Assembly: GCF_932294415.1 (NCBI RefSeq)
Contig: NC_065541.1
Location: 53,732,290-53,796,289, forward strand
From: Quercus robur
Lineage: Eukaryota; Streptophyta; Magnoliopsida; Fagales; Fagaceae
Reading direction: 5' to 3'
DNA length: 64,000 nt
How positions within the stretch are numbered: the first letter of the stretch is position 1; the number at the start of each line of letters is the position of its first letter. Both the position numbers and the translations under genes were made by a program. This document shows positions 1 through 12,749 of the stretch, one piece after another. Under the pieces are notes generated by a model. That model saw nothing but the letters and a program-made list of their open reading frames with translations. It was not told the origin of the DNA and did not search any database.

Positions 1-110
1 TGAATAAGATAATTTAATCAATAAGCTAATACACATTACAAAAACAAATTGCCAATCAACACTCCTTTTCGACCTGAGCCAAGGCCCTAGGGCAATTAAG
101 ACCATCTTAC

Positions 111-3100
111 TTGAACATGCCAAGCTTCTGGATCATTATCATTAGTCCAAGGAGCATCTGAGAGTCCAATAATCTCCGGAATTCTTTCTAGCCTGAGCAA
201 TGCATCATCATATGACGTTTTCAGTTTTTTAATCCCATGGGGTTTTGCAGCCTTAAGCCAGCGGTCCTCAAAGTTAGTCAGGACATCATATGCCGCTGGA
301 CCATCAATTCTAGAGTGCAAGTCATGCCATGGCTCTCGTGGACAACCAGCAGTGTTACCCTGTTGAGGTAATAACCCACCATATAATAATGTGGTTGATT
401 GCATTAAAAGACAACTATAAATTATAAGTATTACAATATTTGTTGCATATATTTGCAATTTTATCGGAAGAAAATTTTATATTAATATAGCATTTCCATA
501 TCCATTTAGCTGAACATTCCATCAAGATTTTCAGTTGCTTGACTTCAAAAACTAAATTCAGGAATTTAGGATATTTGTTGCATACACTTGCACGTTATTG
601 GTATAATGGCAAGTACATTTGTTCAAGCTGTGTTTCTTTGCACCTTCCAATGACTAAATGGGATCAGGATATCAGATAGGTTTATGCCACAATATTCCAC
701 ATGTTACTTGCAAATTTTTTTCTCTGGTTTCAATTTCTTAGCACTTGAGATGAGACTAATTTGCCCCTTGTATCATGTCACAGGTAGGATCTCATGATAC
801 AGTATAGGGTTTGCTTTTTAAGTCATTAGTTCTGGTAACAGTAAACACACATCTCAACTCTTATAGAAGTTCTGTGCATTAATAACAAAAGTTATCAATG
901 TGCCAAACAAGCAATATGGTACTGCAGAACTATATAGCTACTGACAGTTGTTCAACCAGTATTAGGATAGGGATTAAGAGATTACTGCGTAAGTAGGATT
1001 GTGATAGTCATCCTTGTGGACTGTTTGTAGTGTCCTAAATATAGGGTGCTGTGGAGTATCATATCGCCCATCACATAAATCAAGTCCTCCAACAAAAGCG
1101 ACGATTTTTCTTCTAAAATTTCCAGCATCGGCATCCACAATCACAGTTTTTTGATGGTGTGTATAGATTGTTTCAACTTCCTGATAATATGAAGTGAGAA
1201 TAAATTCAAACTTCAACACCAATTTCCATAACAAACCAATTACAGTTTTCTTATTTGGATAAGTCCAAATACAGCTATAGATAAGGACATTACATAACTG
1301 ACGTTTTTTTCATGCTCTCAACTATAAACAATACAATGCTATATTTTTGAAAATCAATGCAAGCCATACATTACCAGATAATGGTATTAACAGTTAAAAC
1401 AATAAGAAAATTGTATTATGCATTTAGCCCTCACTTGTAGCTTAGTAGCAATGCAACTAGGATAATCCCTTTATTTACTATCTGACACATCAAAAAGCTA
1501 AGACATCAGTACCAATGTCTGAAAGATTTACTTTGAGCGTCAATATTACATGCTAAATTCTTATTCGGTTTTTAAAGCCACCAGGTCAGACAGCTCACAG
1601 TCATATCCACTTCAGGCACCAAACCTCAGCTAGGGTCAATGACTAGATGGTGGATCCACATTTAGCGAACCATATTGATTATCAAGAATGTAGGACACAA
1701 CCTCTCTCTCCCTCTTCACCCCCCCCCCCCCCCCCCCCCCCATTTTGGATGGAATGTATGGTGCAGCATTAATATTTCCAAAAAGGCTGCTATCCTCTGG
1801 GATCCAACAACCTAGGAATTCTAGATCATGATGTTGAACAAGTTCGGAACTGATTCAGAAAATGAAGAGCAATGGTATTGTGTAGTATGAAAAAGAGCCT
1901 ACAAGTTTTTTTCCCTTTTAAAATCTAACCTTTTGCTTGAGCCAGCTATGTCTCTTTCCTGCAATGCGGGGACAAAGTAGCACTTGAACAGAAGAGCGTT
2001 TGAAGAAACGGCGAGTTTCCTCATCATGGGTTTGCATGATTCCATCCTGCATATAAATAGGTTTATTAGCAAAATATATCTAACAAAAGCTTTCTGATTA
2101 GAAAATATATGACAAAGAAACATTTATAAAAAAAGGGAAAGTAACATGCAAATTGGTTTGAGAAGCACATTTTATGGCGCAATGTAATGAAACCCAAGAA
2201 ATCATGGCTTATGCTAATAAGCTTACCAAGCTCCACTTAAGAACTGAACATAAGGAAATATGAGACATTACACATGAACACAAGCATCAATACATGCCAA
2301 ATACATTCTAATGATTGATTTATGCCCAAATCTGATAGAGTGTAACTAAATGATATATTTTGATAAATATGAACCAGAAACTAGGGCACATTACAGACTA
2401 AAAACCCATAATATGTTTCAAAAGGTAAGTTACTCACTGTTTGGTAACCCAAAATGTTTCTTGATGTAGGGTCATCCCAAATAAGAAGCAGCACTCTCAC
2501 TCCTTCTTGAGACTTGGTTTTCAGAAGGTCTCCTAGGGTGTAATTTGAAGCATTACCAGCATCCCGAACCAATCTAACTTTGTGCCACACTGACCACCCT
2601 GTAATGTAAATCAAACGACTGGCCTGACGTATGGCATCAAAAATGTCACGCCAACACTTCCCATGCACATAATCCATCCCTTGATCAAGCTTCACATTTG
2701 GAAGGGACCCATCTGGAACATGGGCATCTTGATAAAGAGTTACCATTCCACCTTTCCTGAGAGGAAAGTATGTTCCAGGAACCCCATGGTAATCAGGGCC
2801 TGCCCCCACTCCATGATGATAAATGCTCAATTTCTCAATTGGGGTGTACTGAATTGAAAGATCCAAGGCAGCTCCAGGCTTACAAGGCTTCCCATTATTA
2901 CTCAGGATTGGGTAGGTTCCTTCCACCTTTGCCCCTGAGTATATCTGTTCCACTGGAATTGCCACAACTCCTATAAGCTGTGACCCCACAACATCACTGT
3001 CTTTAACCACAAAATGCACTTCAGCAGCTTGATGCGCTACAGGAACATAAAAATGTTGCTTCCAATCAGGGTTTTCGCTATTGCTAATCACAAAAGTCCT

Positions 3101-4195
3101 CCCAATTACAGCATTTGATACTGAGATTGAAACATAAGGATCACTAGTGATTTTATGATTTATATGGCCTTCAATTTTGTTGCTCACGTTCCCTGGTAAT
3201 CTTGTAAACACATCCCCCAAAGTTTTATGGAACATGTCCATATTCGGAAGGTTACGTGCACGATAGACCCAAATATCCAAATTCCCATGTAAGAGCAACA
3301 CCTTCAATGATCCTTTATTCTGCAGTGGCACAATCTGCAAGGACTGACTATGCTGAGACCCATTGAATGAGCTTGTGTGGCCATAAACAGAATGATTAGA
3401 CAAATCAGACTGAGCTGAATAAGATGCCCCATAACTGCTTGAAAACGAGTTAGAATGGCTATAAAGTTCCCCCGGTTTATCATACCTTGCAATAGGAGGG
3501 GCGCTTGTCAATGGTGACACTGTAGGCGCTTGGTGTGATGCAGGGGCAGTAGAGTGATTATCAGACAAGTGCATATCACTAATAAGATCATCCAGAGGCG
3601 GATATGCAGAAGGGCGAGAAGCGGTGGAATCATTGACACTATAAACATCTGAGGATGATCCAGTTCCTATGGAATTGGAACTGTCCTGCTGGTGATAATT
3701 TGAGAAGCTATTGGCACGAAAAGGGACTTGAGGCTGGCTTTCGGGAGGTGGGTATGGACCGGATTGTTGATATGGGTAAAGAGAGGGACCATATTGGAAA
3801 CTACTATGGTGTTCAAGGGATGGTTGAGGAGCACTATGGGGAGCTGAAGCAACAGGATATGGATAGGGATAGATAGGTGGAGGATGGTGATAGTCCAAAG
3901 GGCCTGAATAGGAGGTTGGAGATGGTGATGGTGGTGGAGGATGGTGATAGTCTAAAGGGCCTGAATAGGAGGTTGAAGATGGCGATGGCGGTGGAGGTTG
4001 GTGATAGTCTAAAGGGCCTGAATGGGAGGTTGAAGATGGCGATGGTGGTGGTGGTGGGTATGCATAAGGATAAGGCTGTGAGGAATTGTGTTGGTAAGGA
4101 TAAGCAGGAGTATGGTATGGATCAGGATTTGGTGGTGGTGGGTATGCATAGGGATTGTGGTGTGGATATGAAGATGATGAACCATAATTATCCAT
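111..4195 (-). CDS. PLDB: Phospholipase D beta, 5' four exons (gene continues past left edge)
   Basis: PLD hydrolyses membrane phospholipids to phosphatidic acid. Predicted exons (minus): 4195-2438, 2046-1930, 1180-986 and 359-111, all with GT-AG borders and phase 0, giving 773 codons. Residues 1-290 are a Pro/Tyr/Ser-rich extension with three ~20-residue repeats containing SGPLDYH (about residues 51-107), as in PLD beta/gamma. Residues ~295-460 are a C2 calcium/phospholipid-binding domain (starts GSLKVLLLHGNLDIW). The first catalytic HKD motif is H634-x-K636-x4-D641 in exon 3; the second lies outside the window. ATG 4195 was chosen because MDNYG matches the family start; the in-frame TTG just upstream is not a plausible start. 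A 23-base C run (1719-1741) lies in intron 2. No break is seen. The beta assignment rests on the long Pro/Tyr N-terminus; gamma is the alternative. Confidence 0.93.
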
Positions 4196-6080
4196 CAACA
4201 AAAACTAAATTTTGTTTCTTTACAATGCCAATTGATGAATAATCGTTCTCGTTCTTGTTCTTGAATCGTAGTAACACAATATACTACAGAAGATATCAAC
4301 TGGGTCAGAATCAAATTGAAATATTGTTGACAACAAACCGATCAAAGAGACAAAAGGAAAGGTAGAAAGAGAGAAAGGTATCCGCTTTTTGAGGATTATG
4401 ATTGGAAAACGAGTTTATATTATTAAAAGATCAAAACAAAAGTAGAATCAAAAATGGGATTTGACGAAGAATTCAACAACCAAAAAAAAAAAGAAAAAGA
4501 AAAATCCCCTAAAGCTCAAAAAAGAAGAGAAAGTCAAAAAATATAGATATGTTAAAGAAAGTGATAACTTAAGGAGGTTCGATTATCGAGGAAGAAGAAG
4601 AAGAAGAAGAAGAATGAAGGAAGGACAGAGTTTCAGAGAGATGGGAAAGAAAACTCAAACTGAAACTGAAAAAACACTCTTTCCTCGTATTGGCAACGTG
4701 TGCAACGGCAACACGGAGAACCGGTATATTTGGGTTTTTTTACCTGTCTTTTTTTTTTTTTTTTTTTTTTTTTAATTTTCTCTCTCTTCAATTCACAACT
4801 AAAAATTACCAGATTCAGCCGGTTGCGGTTTTAGTTTTCAATCCTACGTAGTACCATTTTTGTGAGGGAAGCTACCTAATAGTTTTCACATTTTCATTTT
4901 CTGTCTCCTTTTATTGGTACAGATAGATTTTGATTTTGTTGTTTTAAAAAAAAAATATAAGATTAGGTATTAAAAAAATGATGATTTTGTTCGATGGATT
5001 TGATTGCTTATCAAACGTCCGACATAGAATTTAGAAATATTATGTATTTTTACAATAAATTTTAAGTAATAGATTATTATTAACTGGTACATGTAAAAAA
5101 AAAGAAAAACTAATTTAAGTGGTAAATTTAAATTCAAACCAGTAATAATAGTTTTATACAGATAATTTGTTGTGAAAATATTGTAGATTCTAATAATTCT
5201 TTATAATTGATCGGTAGAAATATTTCTTAATGGCTGGTAAACGTTGCTTTCACAGCAAAAAGGTCAAATTCAAGAAAAAAGAAAAGATCAACAGGTCATG
5301 AATGTTCGGGAAGTTTTTTTTTTTTTTTTTTTTTTTTAAAATTTTATTTGAGAAACTATGTTCGGGAATTTTGAAATGAAAATTATACAAAGGGAATGTA
5401 GTATTAGCATAAGGTTGACCACTTGTCGTATGCATCAGAATTTGTGACAGTTTGATCGGTTAATCTGATGTGAGTTTATTTGTTTATGTACAAATATTTT
5501 TTTTAATCTTGTATCTTTTTTGTAAATTAATGTTTGTCAATTTTTAATAAATAAAAAATTAAACCAGAAGGCTAATCCAAGATAAATGTTATCTTGATTC
5601 TTGCCTTCAATGCAAATTTATTGCTTTAAATCAATGGTTGGAAATTGTTGTTTATTTATTAAAAGCAAAAAGGTTTAAGGGATTGACGTATTTATTTATC
5701 AAATTCCATGCTTGAATTCTTCTAAAAAAATAATTTTTTTTTCAATTCTTGACAAAATTGGCTCACACTCCATTGACCCTAGAAAATGTATTACCCAATT
5801 TCTTGACTTCCTTTTTTTGATATCTTCTCCCATAGTGTAGAAAACTTAGAAACAGTGAAACTTAGAAATAGTCCATCCTTGAAAAGTATTCATCCTTGAA
5901 ATAGTCCATCCTTGAATCATTTTTCAATTAAACGCGGATTCCTATTGCACTAAATACATAACGTGAACTCGGAATTTCAATACATAAATAAAAACTATTC
6001 ATGAATTTCACAGAAGCACTCCTCCTTTCTTCTTCAAAATACTTCAAGGTCCCAACTTAAAAACCTGCACTAACTTCAAA
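4196..6080. other. Intergenic: PLD 5' leader/promoter and SBT1.1 3' flank
   Basis: No gene is supported. It holds a purine-rich leader next to PLD, a (GAA)n microsatellite near 4590-4614, T runs at about 4749-4772 and 5313-5336, and a short repeated phrase (a unit with AGTCCATCCTTGAA) near 5868-5920. Open frames here are low-complexity. Confidence 0.6.
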
Positions 6081-8378
6081 TTATTGCCAAGTTACTGCTA
6101 TAGGACTTCTAACAGTATAAAATTCAGACATCCAAATTAAACACCCAAAAGAGAAATTAGTCGAAGATTTTGTTCTTCGCAATGCATTGAACCTCACATT
6201 GTAACTCAATTTCTCACCCAAGTTTTCAAACTTCAAACACTTGGGCTCAACGGTCACTGATACTCCATTAGGTTCATCCACTTGCACCACATAAGTACTC
6301 ATTGGGGTCCCAACATTTGTCACTGTCCTCTTGTATGTCACACTAGTGTTCGAGGCATTTTGATCCAACAGCACAGCAAAAGATGGGTAGTTTAAGTCAC
6401 CAGGCTGAAGAAATACATTATTAGGACAAGTGAAATTCCCCCTTGATAGTAAAGCTATCTGAGTAGAGTTATAATTCAGGCTGCACAAATAATTTAGGTA
6501 GTCCTCAGATGTGATATCATAGATCAGACCTGGATCAGATGCACATTTTGGGTTAACATGGCCTGAGCCAAATGCGAAAGGTGTGGCAGCCTTCGAGCTA
6601 TTAGAAGCAATATCTGCTATTGGAGCCCTTTTGCTGTTTAGTACATAAGCAGTGGTCATTAAAGCAGATTTGATAGCTGCAGGTGACCAATCTTTGTGTA
6701 TAGATTTAAGAAGTGCAGCTAAGCCACTAACATGAGGACAAGACATTGAGGTACCTGAAATTATATTGAACAGTATACTTCTTTTATCATTCTTGAGTAA
6801 GGATGGGATAGTCTTGGGTGGCCAAGCAGCCAATATGTTCACACCTGGTGCAGTTATATCCGGCTTGATCACATCCCGTCCAACCAAACTTGGTCCTCTA
6901 GATGAAAATGCTGCCATTACTGGTGCAATATTGCCATAAACTGTCCCTCTGAACATAATTGAAGCTGTTGGATTTTTGTTCAAGCGCACATAGTTCTTGA
7001 TGGCTTTTCCTGCAGAAGCTCCTAAAGAAGTGGCTGGCAAAGTGTGAGAGTCAGCAAGCAGCTCCTCGCCATAAATTTCAGCATTAAGCAATAGCATTCC
7101 AGCCCCTCCTGCATTTTTTACTTGCTCTTCCTTTTCCGCCCGGCTGTTTATTCCTTGCTCACAAGCAACAATCTTTCCCTTCACAAGCTTTGGCACTAGG
7201 GAATCATTTATACAAAACTGTGCTAATTGCCCACCTGCAGTGCTTGCATATACAAGTGGTAGTTGCTTTGTCCGCTTGCCAGAATATAAAGATGACCCTT
7301 CAAAAGTTTTCCCATTCCCAAGCTTCACTGTTGTTGGAAAGCTTCTGTCAATATAGCTTGCAGCGACGGTCATGATCCATGGTGCAGCATTGCTAACGGA
7401 CGAACTAAAAGGTCCTGAATTGCCTGCAGAACAAGAAACAAAAACCCCATTCTGGACTGCCCCAAATGTGGCTATTGCAATATTATCACTATAATATGGC
7501 TTGGAGAAACCTCCTAAAGAGAGTGACAGCACATCGACTCCATCAGCTACTGCACGATCTATGGCTGCCAATAGATCTGAATTAGTACAGCCTCTTCGCC
7601 AGCATGCTTTATATGCTGCAATTCTTGAAGTATAGCTCATACCACTAGCCAAACCCTTTGCCATGCCTAAAAAGTTTGCATTGTGCACAAGATTTCCAGC
7701 AGCAGTTGAGGCAGTGTGTGTCCCATGCCCATTGAAATCTCTAGGGGATCTATAATCCATTGTCTCATTGATTCTTCCAACAATGGTCTCGTACCCTTTG
7801 TAAAAGGCCCTTGCACCTATTAGTTTCTTGTTGCAATTTGCAACTGAGAACTTTGTGCCTTCCTCACAAGTGCCTTTCCAACGAGAGGGCACTTGGGAAA
7901 TGCTTGAGTCCTTGAAACTAACATGTTCTGGCCAGATTCCTGTATCCACAATGCCTATTATCACATCAGAAGCCAATGTGGGAGCATTCCAAAGTCCTTC
8001 GCCAAGATGTAGGCCAAGAAACTGAGGGGTATGAGTGATATGAAGACTTAGCATTTCATCAGGAATGGCGGAGAGAAAGCCATTGAGTCTTTTCAAGGAT
8101 TGGACCTGTTTTGTGGAAAGTTGGGCAGCAAAACCAGAAATGGAGGTTTTATAGATATAAAGAAGCTCAAGGGGTGACATATCTTCTTCCTCTTGAGATA
8201 AAATTTCATGCATCGAGTCCATCATCAATTCGTACCATGGTTTGGCATTGCCTAGAGTATGATCTGATGCAGTGATTTTGGTCTTGTCCATGTGAATTAT
8301 GTATGTCTGTTTGTCCATTGAGGCAATTGAAGTTGTAGCCATGAATGCCAGAAAGAGCAAGGGTGTCCAAAGCACCAT
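6081..8378 (-). CDS. SBT1.1: Subtilisin-like serine protease, SBT1.1 type, intact and intronless
   Basis: A secreted plant subtilase (S8 family) of 765 residues encoded by one exon. Order: signal peptide (~1-20, cleavage near SIAS/MDKQ), inhibitor I9 prodomain (~25-114), catalytic domain with Asp145 (IVDTGIWPEH), His218 (NGHGTHT), oxyanion Asn320 (SAGNSGP) and Ser544 (GTSMSCPHVSG), a protease-associated insert (~360-475), and a C-terminal Fn3-like domain (~660-763) ending SPIAVTWQ. All catalytic residues are present and the length is normal for the family. Stretches such as YKGYETIVGRINET and the C-terminus resemble Arabidopsis SBT1.1, for which phytosulfokine-precursor processing has been reported; that substrate is only inferred here. 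It belongs to a different subfamily from the three subtilases at 25-61 kb, so it is not part of that array. Confidence 0.95.
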   Translation of the reverse strand: MVLWTPLLFLAFMATTSIASMDKQTYIIHMDKTKITASDHTLGNAKPWYELMMDSMHEILSQEEEDMSPLELLYIYKTSISGFAAQLSTKQVQSLKRLNGFLSAIPDEMLSLHITHTPQFLGLHLGEGLWNAPTLASDVIIGIVDTGIWPEHVSFKDSSISQVPSRWKGTCEEGTKFSVANCNKKLIGARAFYKGYETIVGRINETMDYRSPRDFNGHGTHTASTAAGNLVHNANFLGMAKGLASGMSYTSRIAAYKACWRRGCTNSDLLAAIDRAVADGVDVLSLSLGGFSKPYYSDNIAIATFGAVQNGVFVSCSAGNSGPFSSSVSNAAPWIMTVAASYIDRSFPTTVKLGNGKTFEGSSLYSGKRTKQLPLVYASTAGGQLAQFCINDSLVPKLVKGKIVACEQGINSRAEKEEQVKNAGGAGMLLLNAEIYGEELLADSHTLPATSLGASAGKAIKNYVRLNKNPTASIMFRGTVYGNIAPVMAAFSSRGPSLVGRDVIKPDITAPGVNILAAWPPKTIPSLLKNDKRSILFNIISGTSMSCPHVSGLAALLKSIHKDWSPAAIKSALMTTAYVLNSKRAPIADIASNSSKAATPFAFGSGHVNPKCASDPGLIYDITSEDYLNYLCSLNYNSTQIALLSRGNFTCPNNVFLQPGDLNYPSFAVLLDQNASNTSVTYKRTVTNVGTPMSTYVVQVDEPNGVSVTVEPKCLKFENLGEKLSYNVRFNALRRTKSSTNFSFGCLIWMSEFYTVRSPIAVTWQ

Positions 8379-8848
8379 GATGACTGTGAAAGATCAAAAG
8401 AACATGGATTTGTAAGAGCATGTTTATTGGTAAGTTAATTATTTACTGTGTGAAAGAACTAATTCAGGAAAAAAAATAAAATAAAACATAGGACAAAATG
8501 CGATTCATGTAGTTGAATATATATATATTCCAGGTAGATGAGTATTAGTTGAAAGCTTATTTATTGAAAATTTGACAAAGATACAATTAAGCTTGGAACA
8601 TACTATATGCTTTAAAAAGCTGTAAATAAGTAAATAAATAAAGATACTAAAAGAAAAAAAAGTTAATCTAAACTCATATAGACTTGAATTAATATAATAT
8701 ATAAATGTTACACAAGGTCCAAAAGGAGATTGACCAGTGGAGGCTCTAAGGGAAATGATTCTCTCCATTTCATGATTTTGATTAAATATAAAATTCAAAG
8801 GATATATATCATCTAAAATTTTAAATAACATAGCACCATTTATATGGT

Positions 8849-8887
<39 letters not shown>

Positions 8888-9559
8888 TTAAAAACCATAA
8901 TCATGAAATAATGAGATGATCTTATTCTGGCCAACAAGTGACATTAACTACTTTCTCAAAAAAAGTGACATTAACTACATGCATAGGGGAAATCACACTA
9001 GTGACAGTCATGTCCTAAAGAAAAAAAGTATTACAAATTTTATCATAAAAGGCTTACAAGTTGACAAAAGAACATCATAACAAATACACTTTTAACCTTT
9101 TGTTTTGTTTTGTATTTATTGGTTGATATATTAGTTTGTAAGATTAATGCAGTAAACTTTATAGAACCTCTAGCACCATTGGAGACAACAAGTAGGTGTG
9201 TGTTTGTCAAGTGGGTTGGATTTGAGGGTTTTTTTTTTTTTTTTTTTTCAACCAAATACCCAATCTTTTCAAGTTGAGAAATTCTCAACCTAACCTAACC
9301 CACCACATATGTTGAAATTAACCTAACTTGACTCACATGGGTCAAGTTGCTGAGTTAGTGCGTTATGCTTCTATGTTTCATGCCTTATAAAAAATTGAGT
9401 TTTTAAAAATTATATTAGTATTTTTTTTTATAAACTATTAAAATTCACGTAATATGGCTAAATTATATTCCAAATTTTCAAATTCATCATAATGAATTCT
9501 CAAAATATTAAAATAAATCAAACTAAGAAAAAAAAACTAAATAAAGATAATGAAATAAA

Positions 9560-9602
<43 letters not shown>

Positions 9603-11746
9603 GTGTGTGTATATCCAACACAATTTGAGACTCAAAATAATATTTCAACCCATCAACCCACGAAAAACTAACTTGAGATGTCAAGTTAATTAGGTTGGAT
9701 TAGTTTTGTGGGGTTTGTGAGTAGGATGCACATGTCTAACTTAAAGAAACAACCCCCCGGCAAAACATGAAGAAACAATAATAGACAACTGTCCACAAGA
9801 CACCCATTAACACCCTTTTATGCAACTCGACCCCCCCATTTTCCTTAAGAGCGGTGTTTAATTACACACACTCTTGCACACAAGCAAAACTTGCGCTAAA
9901 ATCGTGAATTTTGTGTGTGTGTATGGATTGTGTGTAGAAGTGTGTGTAACAACAGTTACACATTGAGAGTAGAAACCAAAATCATAAAGAGAGCAAAGGT
10001 ACACTACCTTCCTTGCTGAACCCCAAGACCAAGAGAATGAGAATGAGAATAAAAATGTATAGGATGAGGAATGGAAAGAGGATCTTTTTATAGGTGAGTA
10101 AAGGTGATTTCACTTAACAACTTGAGCTCATTATCATATAGGAATAGAAAGTATATCTTTCCCATTCAGGGAAAAAATATCTCTATCACCACCTTTTTTT
10201 ACATTCATAAGTGCACGCTTTCAATTGAAAGAGACAGAGAGGACAGGTAAGAAGCGTAATCAGCAATCCAATTTAGCAAGATTCATTGCCTAGGAAGGTA
10301 GCCACTAGCCATGACTATGGTGTAAACTAGTTGAATTAGGCCATAATTAGGAAGTTGATACAATGTTAAATATTTACATTGTTCTGTCAAAATATGGGAA
10401 TTCAACATAGATTTGTGTAAATATCACTTTTCAACCTTGGACTAATTACTTGGAGCTCGTCTAGTTGTGCATTCAGAAAAGAGATTTAAAATTCTTTCTG
10501 TAAAAAAAAAGACACTGTCTGGTTAGAGTTTTTTAAGTCTGACAAAACTCTTCTGTAGTCTTTGAAGCAAGAGTCGAAATTTGGAGTTTTAAGGTGGGGA
10601 CTTTAGAACTAATGTTAAAGTTGTATTCAGTATTCACAATTTATTAAACTCTCAAAAACTCTAAACAAATTTTCAGTTAAAACTCTTTATCCCATAAACT
10701 CTACTACTAGAAACTCCATGTCTACAAGTGACAACAACATTATTGCAATACCACCAGAAACACTCATACTTTTTAACTTTGCTATTGTTTGATACAAAGA
10801 TAACGTACTAAAATGAAGGGAAGGGGCTAGAAATAGAGTCCAAGCCTACTCCACCCACAAGACCACACCAGCTAGCTCTATTTTGGGGAGCCATATGATT
10901 CTGGGCATACATGGGTTGGCAGATTTTTTTTTGGAGAAACATGGGTTGGCAGATAATTATTAATAATGGCCTTTTTCTACTTTTTAGCCACTATCCATAG
11001 ACATTCTTTTTCGTGTTTCATGCGCATCCGTAAGCTTTCATTCCAAGGGAAACTTTGCACGTTATGTTGGTGGATAAGCAAACACAAGCACAAACTCGAA
11101 TCCTCATTTGTGGACAATTTTTTATGTGTGTTTCTGAGTGAGCTGTGCTGTGATCCAATGTTCATGTCATCACTTTTAGTGTCCATTTCAAGTCTGCCAG
11201 ACTGCCACTTCTAGAGCCAGTTTAGTGGAACTCGATTTTCACGTAAAATATTTTATTTTAAAATACCATGTCATACGATTCATGTGAGCGCCTATCTACT
11301 TGAAACTTGAGTTCACTAAACTTGAATTTCACTTGGAGTTGCAAACTTGAGTTCTAAAAATGGCTACATAACTAAATAACTTTGGGAATAGACTTTTCAG
11401 TAATTTTTTTTATAGCAAAAACTGAATATTTGGCAAAAAAAAACCCATATATATTGGTGCTAATAAATGCTACATTTACCGCATAGCAATGGCAGACAGT
11501 GACACCATCTGAAGATTGTAGAACAATGTGTTTGTCATCTTAGGAATACATCAAATCCGAGTTTTAGATCCCATTTTCAATGCTTTGCATAAATTGCGAA
11601 ATATGCCTAACTATTACATTAATGTTTGGCACACAGTGTAAACTACGCCATTAGACATTAGGGATTAGCCATTAGCTTGGCCAACCTGTTCTTTTCTTTT
11701 CTCTGTCTCTTACTCTGGTGGTCCAAGTCTTTTATAAAATATTGTA
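8379..11746. other. Intergenic, AT-rich, simple repeats
   Basis: No coding region is supported. It contains the SBT1.1 promoter side, (AT)n tracts at about 8850-8883 and 9564-9601, a T run at 9231-9249, and around 9200-9750 sequence with repeated GGTTGGRTT/AACCCAACC-like words in both orientations, probably a degraded repeat. Open frames at 8505-8831, 9043-9288 and 10966-11214 have no recognisable domain. Confidence 0.55.
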
Positions 11747-12154
11747 GGTGGAAACCACATTTTAGTCCTTACATTTTCAGGCTATTACCATTTTAGTACC
11801 TACATTTTATTTTTACCACTTTTAATCCCTATCTTGAAAAACGTATCCTGTTTTGGTTCCTGCCGTTACATCAGAAACGGAGAAAGCTAACATGGCAAAC
11901 AGTAAGAATAAATAATACTAAATTAATGTCCACGTGACCTAAATTAATAATAAAAAATGTTTTTTGGCATTAAAAAATGCTATGCCAACATCTAAATTAA
12001 AAAATTTAATTTATTAATTTTAACTAATTAAAATAAATTAAAAACTAAAAATCATATGAATTAAGATTTAAGTGTGTCTTGAATAAAAACAACAAGAACA
12101 CAAACTCAAAAATTTAATAATAAAATAAAAAAACCACATATTGAACTCAGATCC

Positions 12155-12640
12155 TCAACAAACCCCAAAAAAACCTGAATCCGGAGAAGTCACCGAATTT
12201 TCAACCCGAAGAACACTCTCCGGCGACAGTGATTGACCCACAACAACACCACTGAAATCCTCAAATGTAGTCACGCTCTCAGTCTCCTCCACCACTGAAC
12301 CACAATCCTCAACTCCATTACCATCCTTCTTCACCTCCAATCCTCCACCACTATCAACCACCGTAATCTCACACTGATTCTGACTCTCCGATTTCACTCT
12401 AGCAAGCCCAAAATCCCCAATCTTGGCCTTTGAAAAACTGATCCAACAAAATATTACTAGGCTTAATATCCCCATGAATCACAGGGGGATCCAAACTGTG
12501 CAAATACTCAAGCCCCTTCGCTATATCAAGAACGACATCGTATCGCCTCCTCCACTCCAAAAGCTCGACCCTTTTAGTTTTCAAAAGCGCATTCTGAAGA
12601 TTCCCATTTGACATCAACTCGTAAACAAGCAGCATATGGC
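12155..12640 (-). pseudogene. Captured receptor-like kinase fragment (kinase subdomains V-VII), frameshifted
   Basis: Two adjacent minus-strand frames together give a kinase piece. The first has LLVYELMSNGNLQ, AKGLEYLHSLDPPVIHGD and IKPSNILLD; the second has KAKIGDFGLARVKSE followed by an acidic/Ser-rich insert. A frameshift near 12420-12440 separates KPSNILLD from DFGLA. The HGD catalytic loop and the insert after DFGLAR resemble the At2g45590/At5g51770-type receptor-like kinases. Glycine loop, catalytic Lys and the C-lobe are missing, so it cannot be a functional kinase. It sits entirely inside the inverted repeats, as expected for gene capture. Confidence 0.8.
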
Positions 12641-12749
12641 ACCGTTTGCTATGGGAAGAAAAACCCAGTATGGAAACTAGATAAGGAGATTGGAGGAGGG
12701 AATGTGTAGAATAGCACAGTGAAGAGGGAGTATATCGTAAGTTAAGATA

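Noticed and set aside
1719-1741. C homopolymer as a structural signal
   Set aside because: A single intronic poly-C run; length may also be a sequencing artefact.
3877-4242. Plus-strand open frame antisense to PLD exon 1
   Set aside because: Shadow of the Pro-rich repeats on the coding strand.
4461-4775. Lys/Arg-rich plus-strand open frame upstream of PLD
   Set aside because: Low-complexity product of A, GAA and T runs in the PLD leader region.
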